A stretch of DNA of 43,027 nucleotides from Pseudonocardia sp. CNS-004 (GCA_001942185.1 MKJV01000128.1:1-43027), one strand, 5' to 3'. Positions 35,151-43,027 are shown, numbered from the stretch's first letter. Notes: generated by a model from the sequence alone, not told the origin. Numbers and translations: made by a program.

Positions 35151-36001
35151 GGCTCCGGCGCCTCCTTCACCCGCGCCACGAGCTGCGTGGGGTTGACGTA
35201 GCGCAGGGCGATCACGAGCAGCACCAGCATCGTGCCCGTGTAGATCACGGCCATCGCGTCCACCGACTGCTGCGCCCTGATCCCGGCCGCCGACATCGAG
35301 TAGTACAGCGCCACCACCAGGGTCTGCGAGTCCGGGCCCGCCGTCAGGAACGTCAGCTCGAACATGCCCACCGTGCGCACGAGCACGAGGATCGACGCCG
35401 CCAGGATCCCCGGGACGAGCAGCGGGCCGAGCACGCGCAGGAACAGCGCCCGCATCCCGGCCCCGCACATCCGGGCGGCCGACTCGATGCTCGGGTTGAT
35501 CTGCTCGATGAACGGGGTCATCGTCAGGATCACGAACGGCACCGACGGCACCAGGTTCGCCAGCACCACACCGGACATGTTGCCCGCGAACCCGTACTTG
35601 TAGAGCACCGTGGCGAGCGGGATGCCGTAGGTGATCGGCGGCATGAGGATCGGCAGCAGGAACGCGAAGTACACGAGCTGCTTGCCCGGGAAGCTGCGCC
35701 GCGCCAGCACGTAGGCGGCGGGCACCCCGATCAGCACCGAGATCACCACGACCAGCAGCGAGATCTGCAGCGTGACGAGCACGACGTCGAACAGCTGGAA
35801 CTCCTGCCACGCCCTGGCGTACCAGCTGGTGGTGAAGCCGTCCGGCAGCCAGGTGCCGAACCACTGCGTGCCGAACGAGCTGACCAGCACCGACCCGACC
35901 ACGCCGGCCAGGTTGATCAGGAAGAACGCGACGACGCCCCACACGAGCCACGCTCCGGGGCTCGCGACGATCGGGCGCCGCGCGGGAGCAACGGTGGCCA
36001 T
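35147..36001 (-). CDS. ABC transporter permease 2 (spermidine/putrescine/iron type, PotC-like)
   Basis: 284 residues, six membrane segments. TM1 is WLVWGVVAFFLINLAGVVGS; the permease core is LQISLLVVVISVLIGVPAAY followed by VLARRSFPGKQLVYFAFLLP. The coupling region lies around IESAARMCGAGMRALFLRVL, which matches the EAA loop (EAAxxxGAxxxxxFxxVxLP). ATG at 36001 overlaps the stop of permease 1 by one base (TGATG). Its stop overlaps the oxidase start. Intact. Confidence 0.9.
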   Translation of the reverse strand: MATVAPARRPIVASPGAWLVWGVVAFFLINLAGVVGSVLVSSFGTQWFGTWLPDGFTTSWYARAWQEFQLFDVVLVTLQISLLVVVISVLIGVPAAYVLARRSFPGKQLVYFAFLLPILMPPITYGIPLATVLYKYGFAGNMSGVVLANLVPSVPFVILTMTPFIEQINPSIESAARMCGAGMRALFLRVLGPLLVPGILAASILVLVRTVGMFELTFLTAGPDSQTLVVALYYSMSAAGIRAQQSVDAMAVIYTGTMLVLLVIALRYVNPTQLVARVKEAPEP

Positions 36002-36909
36002 CAGCCCTTCCCTCCCGTGGATCCGGTGTAGAGCCGAGACCGCCACAGCAGCACCACGGCGATGACGAGCAGCTCGACCGCACCCATCACCATGGCGATC
36101 GCCGAGGCGAGCGAGTAGTCGTACTGCTCGTAGGCGGCCTGGTAGGCGGCGAGCGCGAGCACGCGGGTCTCCCCCGCCGGGTTGCCGACCAGCACCGCCG
36201 ACGGGAACACGCTGAACGCCAGCACGAACGCCAGGCAGAACGTGGTGGCCAGCCCGGGAGCCAGCAGCGGCAGCGTGATGTACCGGAAGCGGGCCTTCCA
36301 GTCGGCGCCCAGGGTTGCCGCCGCCCGTTCCAGCGTGGGATCGATCCCGGACAGGTAGGACAGGATCAGCAGGAACGCGAACGGGAACCCGGTGATGACC
36401 AGCGAGAAGAACACGCCCCAGTAGTTGCCGACCAGCTGCACCGGCTCGTCCACACCGAAGCTCAAGAGGACCTTGTTGAACCACCCGGCCGGGCCGAGGA
36501 AGTTCAGCAGGCCCTGCGCGGTGAGCACGGTGCCGAGCGTGATCGGCACGACGAGCACGATGGTGAGCAGCCGCTTGCCGCGGAAGCTCCCCCGCATCCG
36601 GTAGGCGATCGGCACCGACGCCAGCACGTTGAGCAGCGCGGCGGGCAGCGAGAGCCCGAGGGTGATCCAGATGGTGTTCCGCTGGTACGGGTCGGAGAAG
36701 AACGCGGCGTAGCTGCCCAGCGGCCCACCCTCCTCCGGGGCGAACGACAGCTGCAGCCCGTAGAAGAACGGGTAGAGGAACAGCAGCACGACGAACAGCA
36801 CGGCCGGGGCGAGCAGCAGCAGCTGCCGGTCGACCCCGCGCTCGGCGAGCCGGTGCCGCAGCGCCGGTGTCTGCGCGGCGCGCGCTCCGCGCTCGAGGGT
36901 GGCGGTCAC
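36001..36909 (-). CDS. ABC transporter permease 1 (PotB-like)
   Basis: 302 residues, six membrane segments (LLLLAPAVLFVVLLFLYPFF first). The EAA loop is LERAAATLGADWKARFRYIT followed by LPLLAPGL. I give the start as GTG at 36909. An ATG at 36941 overlaps the ATPase stop (ATGA) and would join this frame through MSAAFGTGGG if one base is missing near the GGGGGG run at about 36915. Because the other operon genes use such overlaps, that upstream start is quite possible. It pairs with permease 2 and the ATPase. Confidence 0.9.
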   Translation of the reverse strand: MTATLERGARAAQTPALRHRLAERGVDRQLLLLAPAVLFVVLLFLYPFFYGLQLSFAPEEGGPLGSYAAFFSDPYQRNTIWITLGLSLPAALLNVLASVPIAYRMRGSFRGKRLLTIVLVVPITLGTVLTAQGLLNFLGPAGWFNKVLLSFGVDEPVQLVGNYWGVFFSLVITGFPFAFLLILSYLSGIDPTLERAAATLGADWKARFRYITLPLLAPGLATTFCLAFVLAFSVFPSAVLVGNPAGETRVLALAAYQAAYEQYDYSLASAIAMVMGAVELLVIAVVLLWRSRLYTGSTGGKG

Positions 36910-36937
36910 GCGCCACCCCCCGTCCCGAATGCCGCGC

Positions 36938-38056
36938 TCATCCGGTCACCTCTGCCAGTTCTGGCCGCGCCTCGTCCGTCGACTCCGTCGGGTAGACCAG
37001 CAGGCGGTCCGGGGAGACCGTCAGCGACACCGCGTCGCCGGGGGCGAGCCGGTGGTCGGTGCGCAGGTGCAGGGCCCGGCCTGCCGTGCTGCGCGCCTCG
37101 ACGGCCAGCTCCCGGCCCTGGTACTCGACCACCTCGACGGTGGCGTCGATCCGGTTGTCCGCGTCGGGGCCCGCGACCCGCACGTCCTCGGGCCGTACCG
37201 CCGCGACGACCGCCTCACCGGCGGCGACCGGGGACATCGCGGTGCCGACGAGCCGCACGCCATCGCCGTCGAGCGTCACCTCGTCGCCGGACGCCTGCGT
37301 CGCGGTCATCTCGATCATGTTGCGGAAGCCCATGAAGTCGGCGACGTGCCAGTTGACCGGCCGGGCGTGGAGGTCCTCCGGCGTGCCGATCTGCTGCACC
37401 CGCCCCGCCCGCAGCACGACGAGGCGGTCGGCCAGCGAGAGAGCCTCCTCCTGGTCGTGCGTGACGTAGACGGTGGTGAGCCCGAGCGACTGGTGCAGCC
37501 TGCGGATCTCGGTGCGCATCTCCAGCCGCAGCTTGGCGTCGAGGTTGGACAGCGGCTCGTCCATCAGCACCAGCGACGGCTCCAGCACGACCGCGCGGGC
37601 GATCGCCACCCGCTGCTGCTGGCCACCCGACAGCTGCCCGGGCAGCTTGGAGGCGTGCTCCTCGAGCTGGACGAGGCGGATCGCCTCCTCGGTGCGGCGC
37701 GCCACCTCCGCCTTCGACAGCCTGCGCATCTGCAGCCCGAAGGCGACGTTGCGGCGCACCGACATGTGCGGGAAGAGGGCGTAGTTCTGGAAGACCATCC
37801 CGAAGCCGCGCTTCTCCGGAGGCAGGACGTCGATCCGCTTCTCCCCGTCGGCGCCGGTCTGCCAGATGCTGCCCGCTGTGAGCGGCAGCAGCCCGGCCAG
37901 GCAGTTCAGCGCCGTCGACTTCCCGCAGCCGGACGGCCCGAGCAGGGCGATGAACTCGCCCGCCCGGATCGTGAGGTCGAGGTCGACCAGCGCGTCCTTG
38001 CCGGAGAACCTGCGCCCGACGCCGTCGAGCCGCAGCTCACCGAAATCCGACGTCAC
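36938..38056 (-). CDS. ABC transporter ATPase (PotA/FbpC-like)
   Basis: 372 residues. Walker A is LLGPSGCGKSTALNCLAGLL, the Q-loop VFQNYALFPHMSV, the signature LPGQLSGGQQQRVAIARAVV, Walker B LVLMDEPLSNLDAKLRLEMR and the switch His VYVTHDQEEAL. A C-terminal TOBE-like domain follows (EAVVAAVRPEDVRVAGPDA). It energises import of small anions, polyamines or iron. GTG at 38056 overlaps the receptor stop (GTGA). Intact. The substrate is set by the receptor, which does not identify it. Confidence 0.93.
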   Translation of the reverse strand: MTSDFGELRLDGVGRRFSGKDALVDLDLTIRAGEFIALLGPSGCGKSTALNCLAGLLPLTAGSIWQTGADGEKRIDVLPPEKRGFGMVFQNYALFPHMSVRRNVAFGLQMRRLSKAEVARRTEEAIRLVQLEEHASKLPGQLSGGQQQRVAIARAVVLEPSLVLMDEPLSNLDAKLRLEMRTEIRRLHQSLGLTTVYVTHDQEEALSLADRLVVLRAGRVQQIGTPEDLHARPVNWHVADFMGFRNMIEMTATQASGDEVTLDGDGVRLVGTAMSPVAAGEAVVAAVRPEDVRVAGPDADNRIDATVEVVEYQGRELAVEARSTAGRALHLRTDHRLAPGDAVSLTVSPDRLLVYPTESTDEARPELAEVTG

Positions 38057-39257
38057 GGGTTGCCTCCACCGATCTCCCGGTCCCAGCGGTCGAACGCCGC
38101 GACCATGTCCTTCGTCTCCAGCGGGGTGGCCTTCGGGTTGTCGGCGATCAGCGCCTCGTACTCGGGGCGGCCGTAGTCGCGGATCACCTGCTGCGACTCC
38201 GGCGGCGCCATGTCGAGCGTGACGCCCTCGACGGCCGGGCCCGGGTAGAAGTAGCCGGTGTCGTAGGCCTTGGCCTGCTGCTCGGGGGTGAGCATGAACT
38301 GGATCAGCGCGAGCAGCGCGGCCTGCTTGTCGGCCGAGACGCTCCGGGATCGCGGCGTAGTGGGCGTCGGTGACCCAGGTGAAGCCCTGCAGCGTGCCGA
38401 CCTGGTACTCGGCCGGGACCGTGCCCAGCGCCCGCGGGTTGATGTCCCAACCGGTGGTGCTGACGATGATGTCGTAGGTGCCGTTGGCCAGGTTCTTCAT
38501 CGTGTCGGTAGTGCCCGACGGGTACTGCGTGATCGTCTTGTCGAGCTCGGCCAGGTAGGCCCAGGTCTTCTCCCAGCCGTTCACCGGGTCCTTCGGGTCG
38601 GAGTCACCGAGGATGTAGGGCAGCCCCATCAGGAAGGTGCGCCCCGGCCCGGAGTTCGACGGCCGCGCGTAGCCGACCTTGCCGGGGTTGGCCTGCGCGT
38701 AGGCGAGCAGCTCCTCGGCGGTCTTCGGCGGGCTCGGCACCCGGTCGGGCGCGTACTCGATGAGCGGCCCGGACGGGTAGTAGGTGACGACGACGCCCTG
38801 GTCGGCGGCCAGCTCCTGCATCGCGGCCGCGGGTTCCAGGTAGGCGTCCATGCCGGAGAGGCGGTCGGCGAACTGCGGCAGCAGCGGGGTGAACAGACCC
38901 TGCTCGGTGCCCGCCGACAGGCCGTCGGTGCCGGTGAGCACCAGGTCGATGCCGAGCCGGCCCGCGTCCTGCTGCGCCTTGATCTTGCCGGCCATCTCGG
39001 GCGCCGCGGCCTTCTCCGTGGTGACCCGGGAGACGATGTCCGGGTTCTGCGCCACGAAGTCGTCGATCATCCCCTGCGTGAGCTGCAGGTTGCCCGCTAC
39101 GTCGAGGATGTTGAGCGACACCGGCTCCGACGGACGGTCCGGCACCTCACCCGCGGGCACTCCGCGGCTCCGGGGCCTCGGGGGCGCCGCATCCGGCCAG
39201 CAGCAGGATCGCACTGATCCCGCCCGCTGTGAGTGCCCTGCGCCATTGCACGGTCAT
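38053..39257 (-). CDS. ABC substrate-binding lipoprotein, two apparent +1 frameshifts
   Basis: About 400 residues. The signal peptide is MTVQWRRALTAGGISAILLL, and the lipobox LAGC makes it a membrane-anchored lipoprotein. The mature part follows extracellular solute-binding protein patterns: VSLNILDVAGNLQLTQGMID, FLMGLPYILGDSDPKDPVNG, YDIIVSTTGWDINPRALGTV, and near the end QAALLALIQFMLTPEQQAKA. One extra base near 39167 and one near 38343 must be removed, unlike most frame breaks here, where a base is missing. ATG at 39257 overlaps the LacI stop (TGATG). Ligand unknown; the downstream 2-hydroxyacid dehydrogenase suggests a small carboxylic acid. Confidence 0.88.
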
Positions 39258-40264
39258 CAGGTCGATCCCTTCGTCGGAGGGGTGGTCGCGACCGCTGTTG
39301 TGTCGCGCACGATGAGCTGGGTGGGGAGTTCGCGGTGCACGGGGCCGGCGTCGGCGCCGGCCTCGAGCATCGACAGCAGCAGCCCGACCGTGGCCCGGCC
39401 GGCCGAACGTTTGGGCACCGACACGGTGGTCAGCGAGGGGTGGCTCATGGCCGACATCCCGATGTCGTCGCAGCCGACCACGCTCATCGCCGACGGCACC
39501 GGGATGCCGCGCGCACCGAGCCTGCTGAGCAGGCCGAGCGCGACCAGGTCGTTGTAGGCGATCACCGCCGTGGCGCCGGACGCGACGACGAGGTCGGCCG
39601 CGGCGACGCCACCCTCGAACTGCGGCGGGAAGTGCCCGATGCGCACCAGGTCGACGCCGCCCGCCTCCGCGGTGCGGCTCAGCCCGGTCTCCCGCTGCGT
39701 GTTGGACCACGACGTTCGCGGGCCCGCCACGAACGCGATCCGGTGGTGGCCCAGCGCGACGAGGTGCTCCAGCGCCTGCCGCATGCCGTCGGCGTTGTCG
39801 ACGGTGACGCTGGGCCGGTCCCCGGACATGCGGTTCATCAGCACCACGGTGGTGTCGGAGCCCACGCCGGCGAGCTCCTCGTCCGGGGCGCGCGGCGAGC
39901 AGAGGATCAGCCCGTCGACCTGCTTGGACAGCGCCCGCAGCAGGTCGGCCTCCGCGCCCGCCTCCTCGTCGGTGTCGGCGATGAACACGGAGTGGTCGGC
40001 CGCCCTGGCCGCGGCCTGCACCCCCTTCACCACCGACGCGAAGAACGGGTTGGCGAGGTCCGGGACGATCAGGCCGAGGTTGCCGGTGCGCCCGGTGATC
40101 AGGCCGCGGGCGGCCCGGTTGGGCCGGTAGCCCAGCTCCCGCGCCACCGCCTCCACCCGCGCGCGGGTGCCGGGCCGCACCAGGTCCGGCGTGGACAGCG
40201 CCCGCGACACCGTGGCCTGCGAGACGCCCGCAGCGCGGGCGACGTCGCGGATGGTGGGCGCCAC
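39257..40264 (-). CDS. LacI-family regulator
   Basis: 335 residues. The helix-turn-helix is TIRDVARAAGVSQATVSRAL, with the hinge RPNRAARGLITGRTGNLGLI. The effector domain has NPFFASVVKGVQAAARAADH, FIADTDEEAGAEADLLRALS and VIAYNDLVALGLLSRLGARG. GTG at 40264 gives the usual MAPTIRDVA. Intact. Its gene heads the ABC/oxidase operon and its stop overlaps the receptor start, so it is co-transcribed with the genes it controls. An operator-like site overlaps its promoter, suggesting autorepression relieved by the imported compound. Confidence 0.93.
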   Translation of the reverse strand: MAPTIRDVARAAGVSQATVSRALSTPDLVRPGTRARVEAVARELGYRPNRAARGLITGRTGNLGLIVPDLANPFFASVVKGVQAAARAADHSVFIADTDEEAGAEADLLRALSKQVDGLILCSPRAPDEELAGVGSDTTVVLMNRMSGDRPSVTVDNADGMRQALEHLVALGHHRIAFVAGPRTSWSNTQRETGLSRTAEAGGVDLVRIGHFPPQFEGGVAAADLVVASGATAVIAYNDLVALGLLSRLGARGIPVPSAMSVVGCDDIGMSAMSHPSLTTVSVPKRSAGRATVGLLLSMLEAGADAGPVHRELPTQLIVRDTTAVATTPPTKGST

Positions 40265-40299
40265 GGGTCCTCCGTCGTTGGTCGGCCGGTGTGTGCGGA

Positions 40300-40363
40300 A
40301 GTCTGAAACCGTTTCCGAGCCGCGTCAACCCCCAGTTGCCAGGCGGGTTGAACCGTTACCGAA
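40300..40363 (-). promoter_or_regulatory. LacI promoter with overlapping operators
   Basis: On the minus strand TTGACG (40323-40328), 17 bp, then CAGACT (40300-40305) form a plausible promoter. The near-palindrome TGAAACCGTTTCCG (40304-40317) lies across its spacer and -10, typical of LacI-family operators. A second related copy, TTGAACCGTTACCGAA, is at 40348-40363. Confidence 0.55.
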
Positions 40364-40375
40364 CGACGACGGTGT

Positions 40376-40391
40376 AAGGACTGCAATCCTT
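40376..40391. promoter_or_regulatory. 16-bp palindrome after the LLM gene
   Basis: AAGGA-CTGCAA-TCCTT is palindromic at 14 of 16 positions. It is 18 bp beyond the start of the 40265-40408 gap nearest the LLM stop, so it may be an operator or terminator element. Purpose unclear. Confidence 0.25.
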
Positions 40392-40408
40392 TCCAGTGAT
40401 GCGCAGCG

Positions 40409-41411
40409 TCAGCGCACCCGGATGACAGGCGCTTCGGATTTGCCGTACGCTCGCGCAGGGCGGGGAGCAGCTCGCGCTCGGCGAACGTCAGGTACTCGTG
40501 CTGGGTGTCGCCGCCGATCTGCACGAGTGCGACGTGGGTGAAGCCCGCGTCGACGAACGGGCGCACCGCCTCGACGTGGGCCGCCACGTCCGGGCCGCAC
40601 GGGATGCGCCCGCGACGTCGTCGCGCGTGACGAACTGGGTAGCCGCGGCGAACGCCGCGGTGCCGGGCAGCTCGGCGTTGACCTTCCACCCGCCGCCGAA
40701 CCAGCGGAACTGGTCGTGCGCCGACTCGATCGCCGCGTCCCGGTCCGGCCCCCAGCTGATCGGCTGCTGACCGATCTTGGGCAGCGCCGTGCCCGCGGCC
40801 GCGTCGAAGCCCTGCACCAGCTCCGGCAGCGGCTCGACCGCCACCATGGCGTCGGCCACCGGCGCGAACGCCTCCACCGACTGCCGCCCCGACACCGCGA
40901 CGGCGATGGGCACTCCGCCGTCGGGGCAGTCCCAGAGCTTGGCCGAGTCGACGCGGTAGTGCGCGCCCCTGCGGTTGACGTAGCCGCCCGCGAACAGCTC
41001 CCCGATGATCTCGATCGCCTCGCCGAGCATCTCGTGGCGCACGTTCACCGGCGGCCACCCGGCCCCGACCACGTGCTCGTTGAGGTTCTCGCCCGCCCCG
41101 AGCCCCAGGCAGAACCGCCCGTCACCGGCGAGGAGCGCCACCGTCGCCGCCTGCTGCGCGACGACCGCGGGGTGGTAGCGCAGGATGGGGCAGGTCACGT
41201 ACGTCATCAGCGGGATCCGCTCGGTGGCGGCCGCCGCCGCCCCCAGCACCGGCCACGTGTGCGGCGCGTGCCCCTGGCTGTCGAGCCACGGGAAGTAGTG
41301 GTCGCTGATCACCGCGAAGTCGAAGCCCGCCTCCTCGGCCCCGACCGCGTCCGACACGAGCTCGCGCGGTCCGCGCTGCTCGCAGAGCAGGGAGTACCCG
41401 AAGGCGACCAT
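40409..41411 (-). CDS. LLM-class, probably F420-dependent oxidoreductase, two frameshifts
   Basis: About 334 residues with one base restored near 40608 and one near 40450. The luciferase-like fold shows VAFGYSLLCEQRGPRELVSD, AEEAGFDFAVISDHYFPWLD, LMTYVTCPILRYHPAVVAQQ and FCLGLGAGENLNEHVVG. This order matches the TIGR03557-type F420-dependent family related to F420-dependent glucose-6-phosphate dehydrogenase; F420 use is inferred from the family. The C-terminus restored by the second correction is ELLPALRERYGKSEAPVIRV. ATG at 41411. It is monocistronic, flanked by hairpins. Substrate unknown. Confidence 0.85.
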
Positions 41412-41446
41412 CTTCTCCGTCCTCTCACGTCGGGAGTTCCTCTCCC

Positions 41447-41487
41447 GCGGTACCCGCGGCCGGGTCCGGCTACGCCGCGGGTACCGC
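41447..41487 (-). terminator. GC-rich 14-bp hairpin upstream of the LLM gene
   Basis: GCGGTACCCGCGGC (41447-41460) is the exact complement of GCCGCGGGTACCGC (41474-41487), with a 13-nt loop. It lies 36 bp upstream of the LLM start and downstream of the azoreductase gene on the same strand, so it could be a terminator for read-through or part of the LLM leader. Confidence 0.4.
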
Positions 41488-41511
41488 TCGTGAGTGGCCG
41501 CGCCGCACCCC

Positions 41512-41612
41512 AGAATGTGTTTGAGAAGCGCGAAGCGGGCCGCCCAGAGCGGCCGGGACCTGCTGGATCATCGGAGTCTGCGGCCCACATGAGGGCTTCT
41601 CAAACACATTCT
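41512..41612. repeat. 101-bp inverted-repeat element at the end of the azoreductase gene
   Basis: AGAATGTGTTTGAGAAGC (41512-41529) is exactly complementary to 41595-41612. The 65-nt interior also pairs (GGGCCGC at 41537-41543 with GCGGCCC at 41580-41586). The right edge reaches the last base of the azoreductase stop codon. It may be a repeat-family element that now serves as terminator. Confidence 0.65.
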
Positions 41613-42269
41613 CAGGCGGCGCCGACCCCGACGCGCTGCGCCAGCGCGCGGCCGGTCTCGGCGGCGCGCTCGTTGGCCTGCACCCGCAGGGCCGCGGCCG
41701 TATCGCGGAGCTCGGCCATCGCGGGGTTGACGTCGGCGAGCGTCAGCTCGCACTCCACGATCTCGACGTCGGCCTGGAAGACGTCGGCGAAGATCCGCCG
41801 CAGGTAGGGCGTGGCGTGGTCCCAGCCCTCCCGGGGCGTGCCGGGGCCGTACCCGCCACCCCGCGCGATGACGAACGAGATCGCGCGACCGGCGAGCGGC
41901 GCGCCCTCGCCGCCCGGCCGCAGCTGCGGCGAGGCGATCAGCAGGTCGATCCACGTCTTGACGTGCTGCGAGATGCCGAAGTTGTACAGCGGCACGGCGA
42001 TCACCGCGGCGTCGGCGGCGATGAGCTCGTCGGCCAGCTGGGTGGCCAGTGCCACGGCGGCGCGCTGCTGCGGGGTCTGCTGGTCCTCGGGCAGCTGGGC
42101 CGTCGCCGCCAGCGCCCAGACGTCGGAGGGCAAGGGTTCCCGCCGAGGTCGCGGCGGACCACGGCGTCGTCGGGTGGTGCTCGATCCATGCCCGCTCGAG
42201 GCTGTCGGCGACCTCACGGGTCACGGAGCCCTCGCGGCGGATGCTGCTGTCCAGGCGGAACAGGGTCAT
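41612..42269 (-). CDS. FMN-dependent NADH azoreductase / flavodoxin-fold quinone reductase, two frameshifts
   Basis: About 219 residues with one base restored near 42171 and one near 42136. The start MTLFRLDSSIRREGSVTREV is the AzoR FMN-binding opening; AAVIAVPLYNFGISQHVKTW is the diagnostic PMYNF-type motif, and VIARGGGYGPGTPREGWDHA the second FMN site. Such enzymes reduce azo dyes and quinones with NADH and protect against quinone stress. ATG at 42269 follows AAGGA. It is divergent from a MarR regulator with shared operator sites, the usual arrangement for quinone-responsive genes. The stop is inside the 41512 inverted repeat. Confidence 0.88.
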
Positions 42270-42308
42270 CGGAGGTCCTTCCAACGGGGTGAACGCTACT
42301 TCTCAGAT

Positions 42309-42345
42309 CGTCTGTGTCGCAGACGGTCTTGTCAACAGAGCGTCT
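42309..42345. promoter_or_regulatory. MarR operator region between divergent genes
   Basis: CGTCTG-TGTCG-CAGACG (42309-42325) is a perfect inverted repeat, and a third half-site CGTCT lies at 42341-42345. They sit between the azoreductase and MarR starts. A -10-like TAGGAT at 42365-42370 lies 7 nt before the MarR GTG, so that mRNA may be leaderless. Confidence 0.6.
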
Positions 42346-42377
42346 ACCTCGCCACATTCCCGGGTAGGATTCGAGAG

Positions 42378-42857
42378 GTGACCAGCCCTTCGGACGTCGA
42401 GTCGGACCTCGGCTGGGCGCTGGGCACGGTGATGCGCTCATACCTGCGGGTCGCCGACGAGGCCGTCGCCGGTGTCCCGGGCGGTGCCCGCGGCTACCAG
42501 GTGCTCTCGTCCGCCGCCCGCGGCGACCGCGGCAGCCAGCTCGCGATGGCCCAGCGCCTCGGCGTCGACCGCACCGTGATGACCTACCTCGTCGACGACC
42601 TCGAGAAGGCCGGGCTCGTCGAGCGCAAACCCGACCCGGCCGACCGCCGCGCCCGGCGCGTGCTGCTCACCGACGCCGGCCGCGCCCGCCTCTGCGACGT
42701 GGAGCGCCGGATGCGCAAGGTCGAGGAGCACCTGCTCGGCCCGCTGGAACCCACCGAGCGCCACACCCTCCGCACGCTGCTGCGGCGCGTCGCGCTGGCC
42801 AGCGGCGAACACGACGGCGCGGCCTGCGAGGCCGCCGAGGCCCTGGACCGCTGCTAG
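42378..42857 (+). CDS. MarR-family regulator
   Basis: 159 residues. It begins MTSPSDVESDLGWALGTVMR from GTG at 42378. The winged helix is QLAMAQRLGVDRTVMTYLVD and DLEKAGLVERKPDPADRRAR, with the wing RVLLTDAGRARLCDVERRM. Intact. It probably represses the divergent azoreductase and itself in response to a phenolic or quinone-like compound (inference from family and neighbour). Its stop codon TAG (42855-42857) is inside the left end of the terminal inverted-repeat element, so that insertion may have set or changed the C-terminus. Confidence 0.92.
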   Translation: MTSPSDVESDLGWALGTVMRSYLRVADEAVAGVPGGARGYQVLSSAARGDRGSQLAMAQRLGVDRTVMTYLVDDLEKAGLVERKPDPADRRARRVLLTDAGRARLCDVERRMRKVEEHLLGPLEPTERHTLRTLLRRVALASGEHDGAACEAAEALDRC

Positions 42858-43022
42858 GGCCTGTCCTGTAAGCCCAGGACCACGCTCTTCGCGCCGAGAT
42901 CGCCCCTGGCGGCGTTGCCGGCACGACCGGGTACGTCCAGTACAACGGCTCGTGCCGGCGCCTTGCCAGGGACGATCTCGATCACGAAGCCCGCGGCCCG
43001 GGGCCTACAGGACAGGCCCTAG
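42854..43022. mobile_element. 169-bp MITE-like element with 17-bp terminal inverted repeats
   Basis: CTAGGGCCTGTCCTGTA (42854-42870) is exactly complementary to 43006-43022. Similarity continues inward: CGAGATCG, CCCTGGC and GCCGGCACGA each occur in inverted form in the other arm, so the element is nearly one long palindrome of about 75-bp arms. It carries no gene. The ends and the CTAG/TA boundary resemble non-autonomous derivatives of IS5-family (IS427-like) or IS630-like elements; family assignment is a guess. It starts within the MarR stop codon. Confidence 0.7.
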
Positions 43023-43027
43023 TGTCC

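Overview
The window is very GC-rich, with many GTG starts and repeated 4-nt stop/start overlaps (GTGA, ATGA). It carries a DUF5709 gene, an F420-type luciferase-like oxidoreductase and a fused gamma-beta urease gene. Together these suggest a high-GC actinomycete, most likely Pseudonocardia or another Pseudonocardiaceae member; the genus is inference. At about 26 places a conserved protein can only be read by changing frame. About 23 of these look like a single missing base, mostly next to G/C runs, and three like a single extra base. I read this as consensus error in the assembly and annotate the affected genes as whole genes with frameshifts, not as pseudogenes.

Left block (1-12163, all minus strand, read right to left): a form II CoxL-type molybdenum hydroxylase subunit, then pxpA, a tiny biotin carrier, a biotin carboxylase, pxpB and pxpC (a split biotin-dependent carboxylase / 5-oxoprolinase module), an alpha/beta hydrolase, a PucR-type regulator, a DUF5709 protein and a class III aminotransferase. 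The first part is tightly coupled, and the set fits catabolism of a lactam or N-heterocycle. A low-complexity protein runs off the left edge.

Chaperone island (12389-18650, minus): a roughly 1,120-residue Sel1-repeat protein with a C-terminal zinc-ribbon-like domain and two membrane segments, a 128-residue GrpE-like protein and an 831-residue divergent Hsp70, in one apparent operon. No J-domain gene is next to it. This is my main candidate for a little-described system.

Central block (19141-32331): an FAD monooxygenase with a probable leaderless promoter faces a UreAB/UreC-like pair that has the urease metal ligands but an altered flap and no accessory genes in the window. A YtcJ-like amidohydrolase and an MHS-family transporter follow. 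Next come a second MFS exporter with a divergent LysR regulator, a signal-less periplasmic-binding-fold protein, an acyltransferase-3 membrane protein, and a TetR regulator divergent from a glycosidase-like TIM-barrel protein.

Right block (32279-43027): a LacI regulator heads an operon of lipoprotein receptor, ABC ATPase, two permeases and a large FAD/Fe-S 2-hydroxyacid dehydrogenase (import and oxidation of a small acid is inferred). An F420-type LLM oxidoreductase, an FMN azoreductase and a divergent MarR regulator follow. The window ends in a 169-bp element with 17-bp perfect terminal inverted repeats, probably a MITE. Several other long palindromes lie between genes (25636, 27982, 41447, 41512). 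I saw no tRNA, rRNA or CRISPR array.
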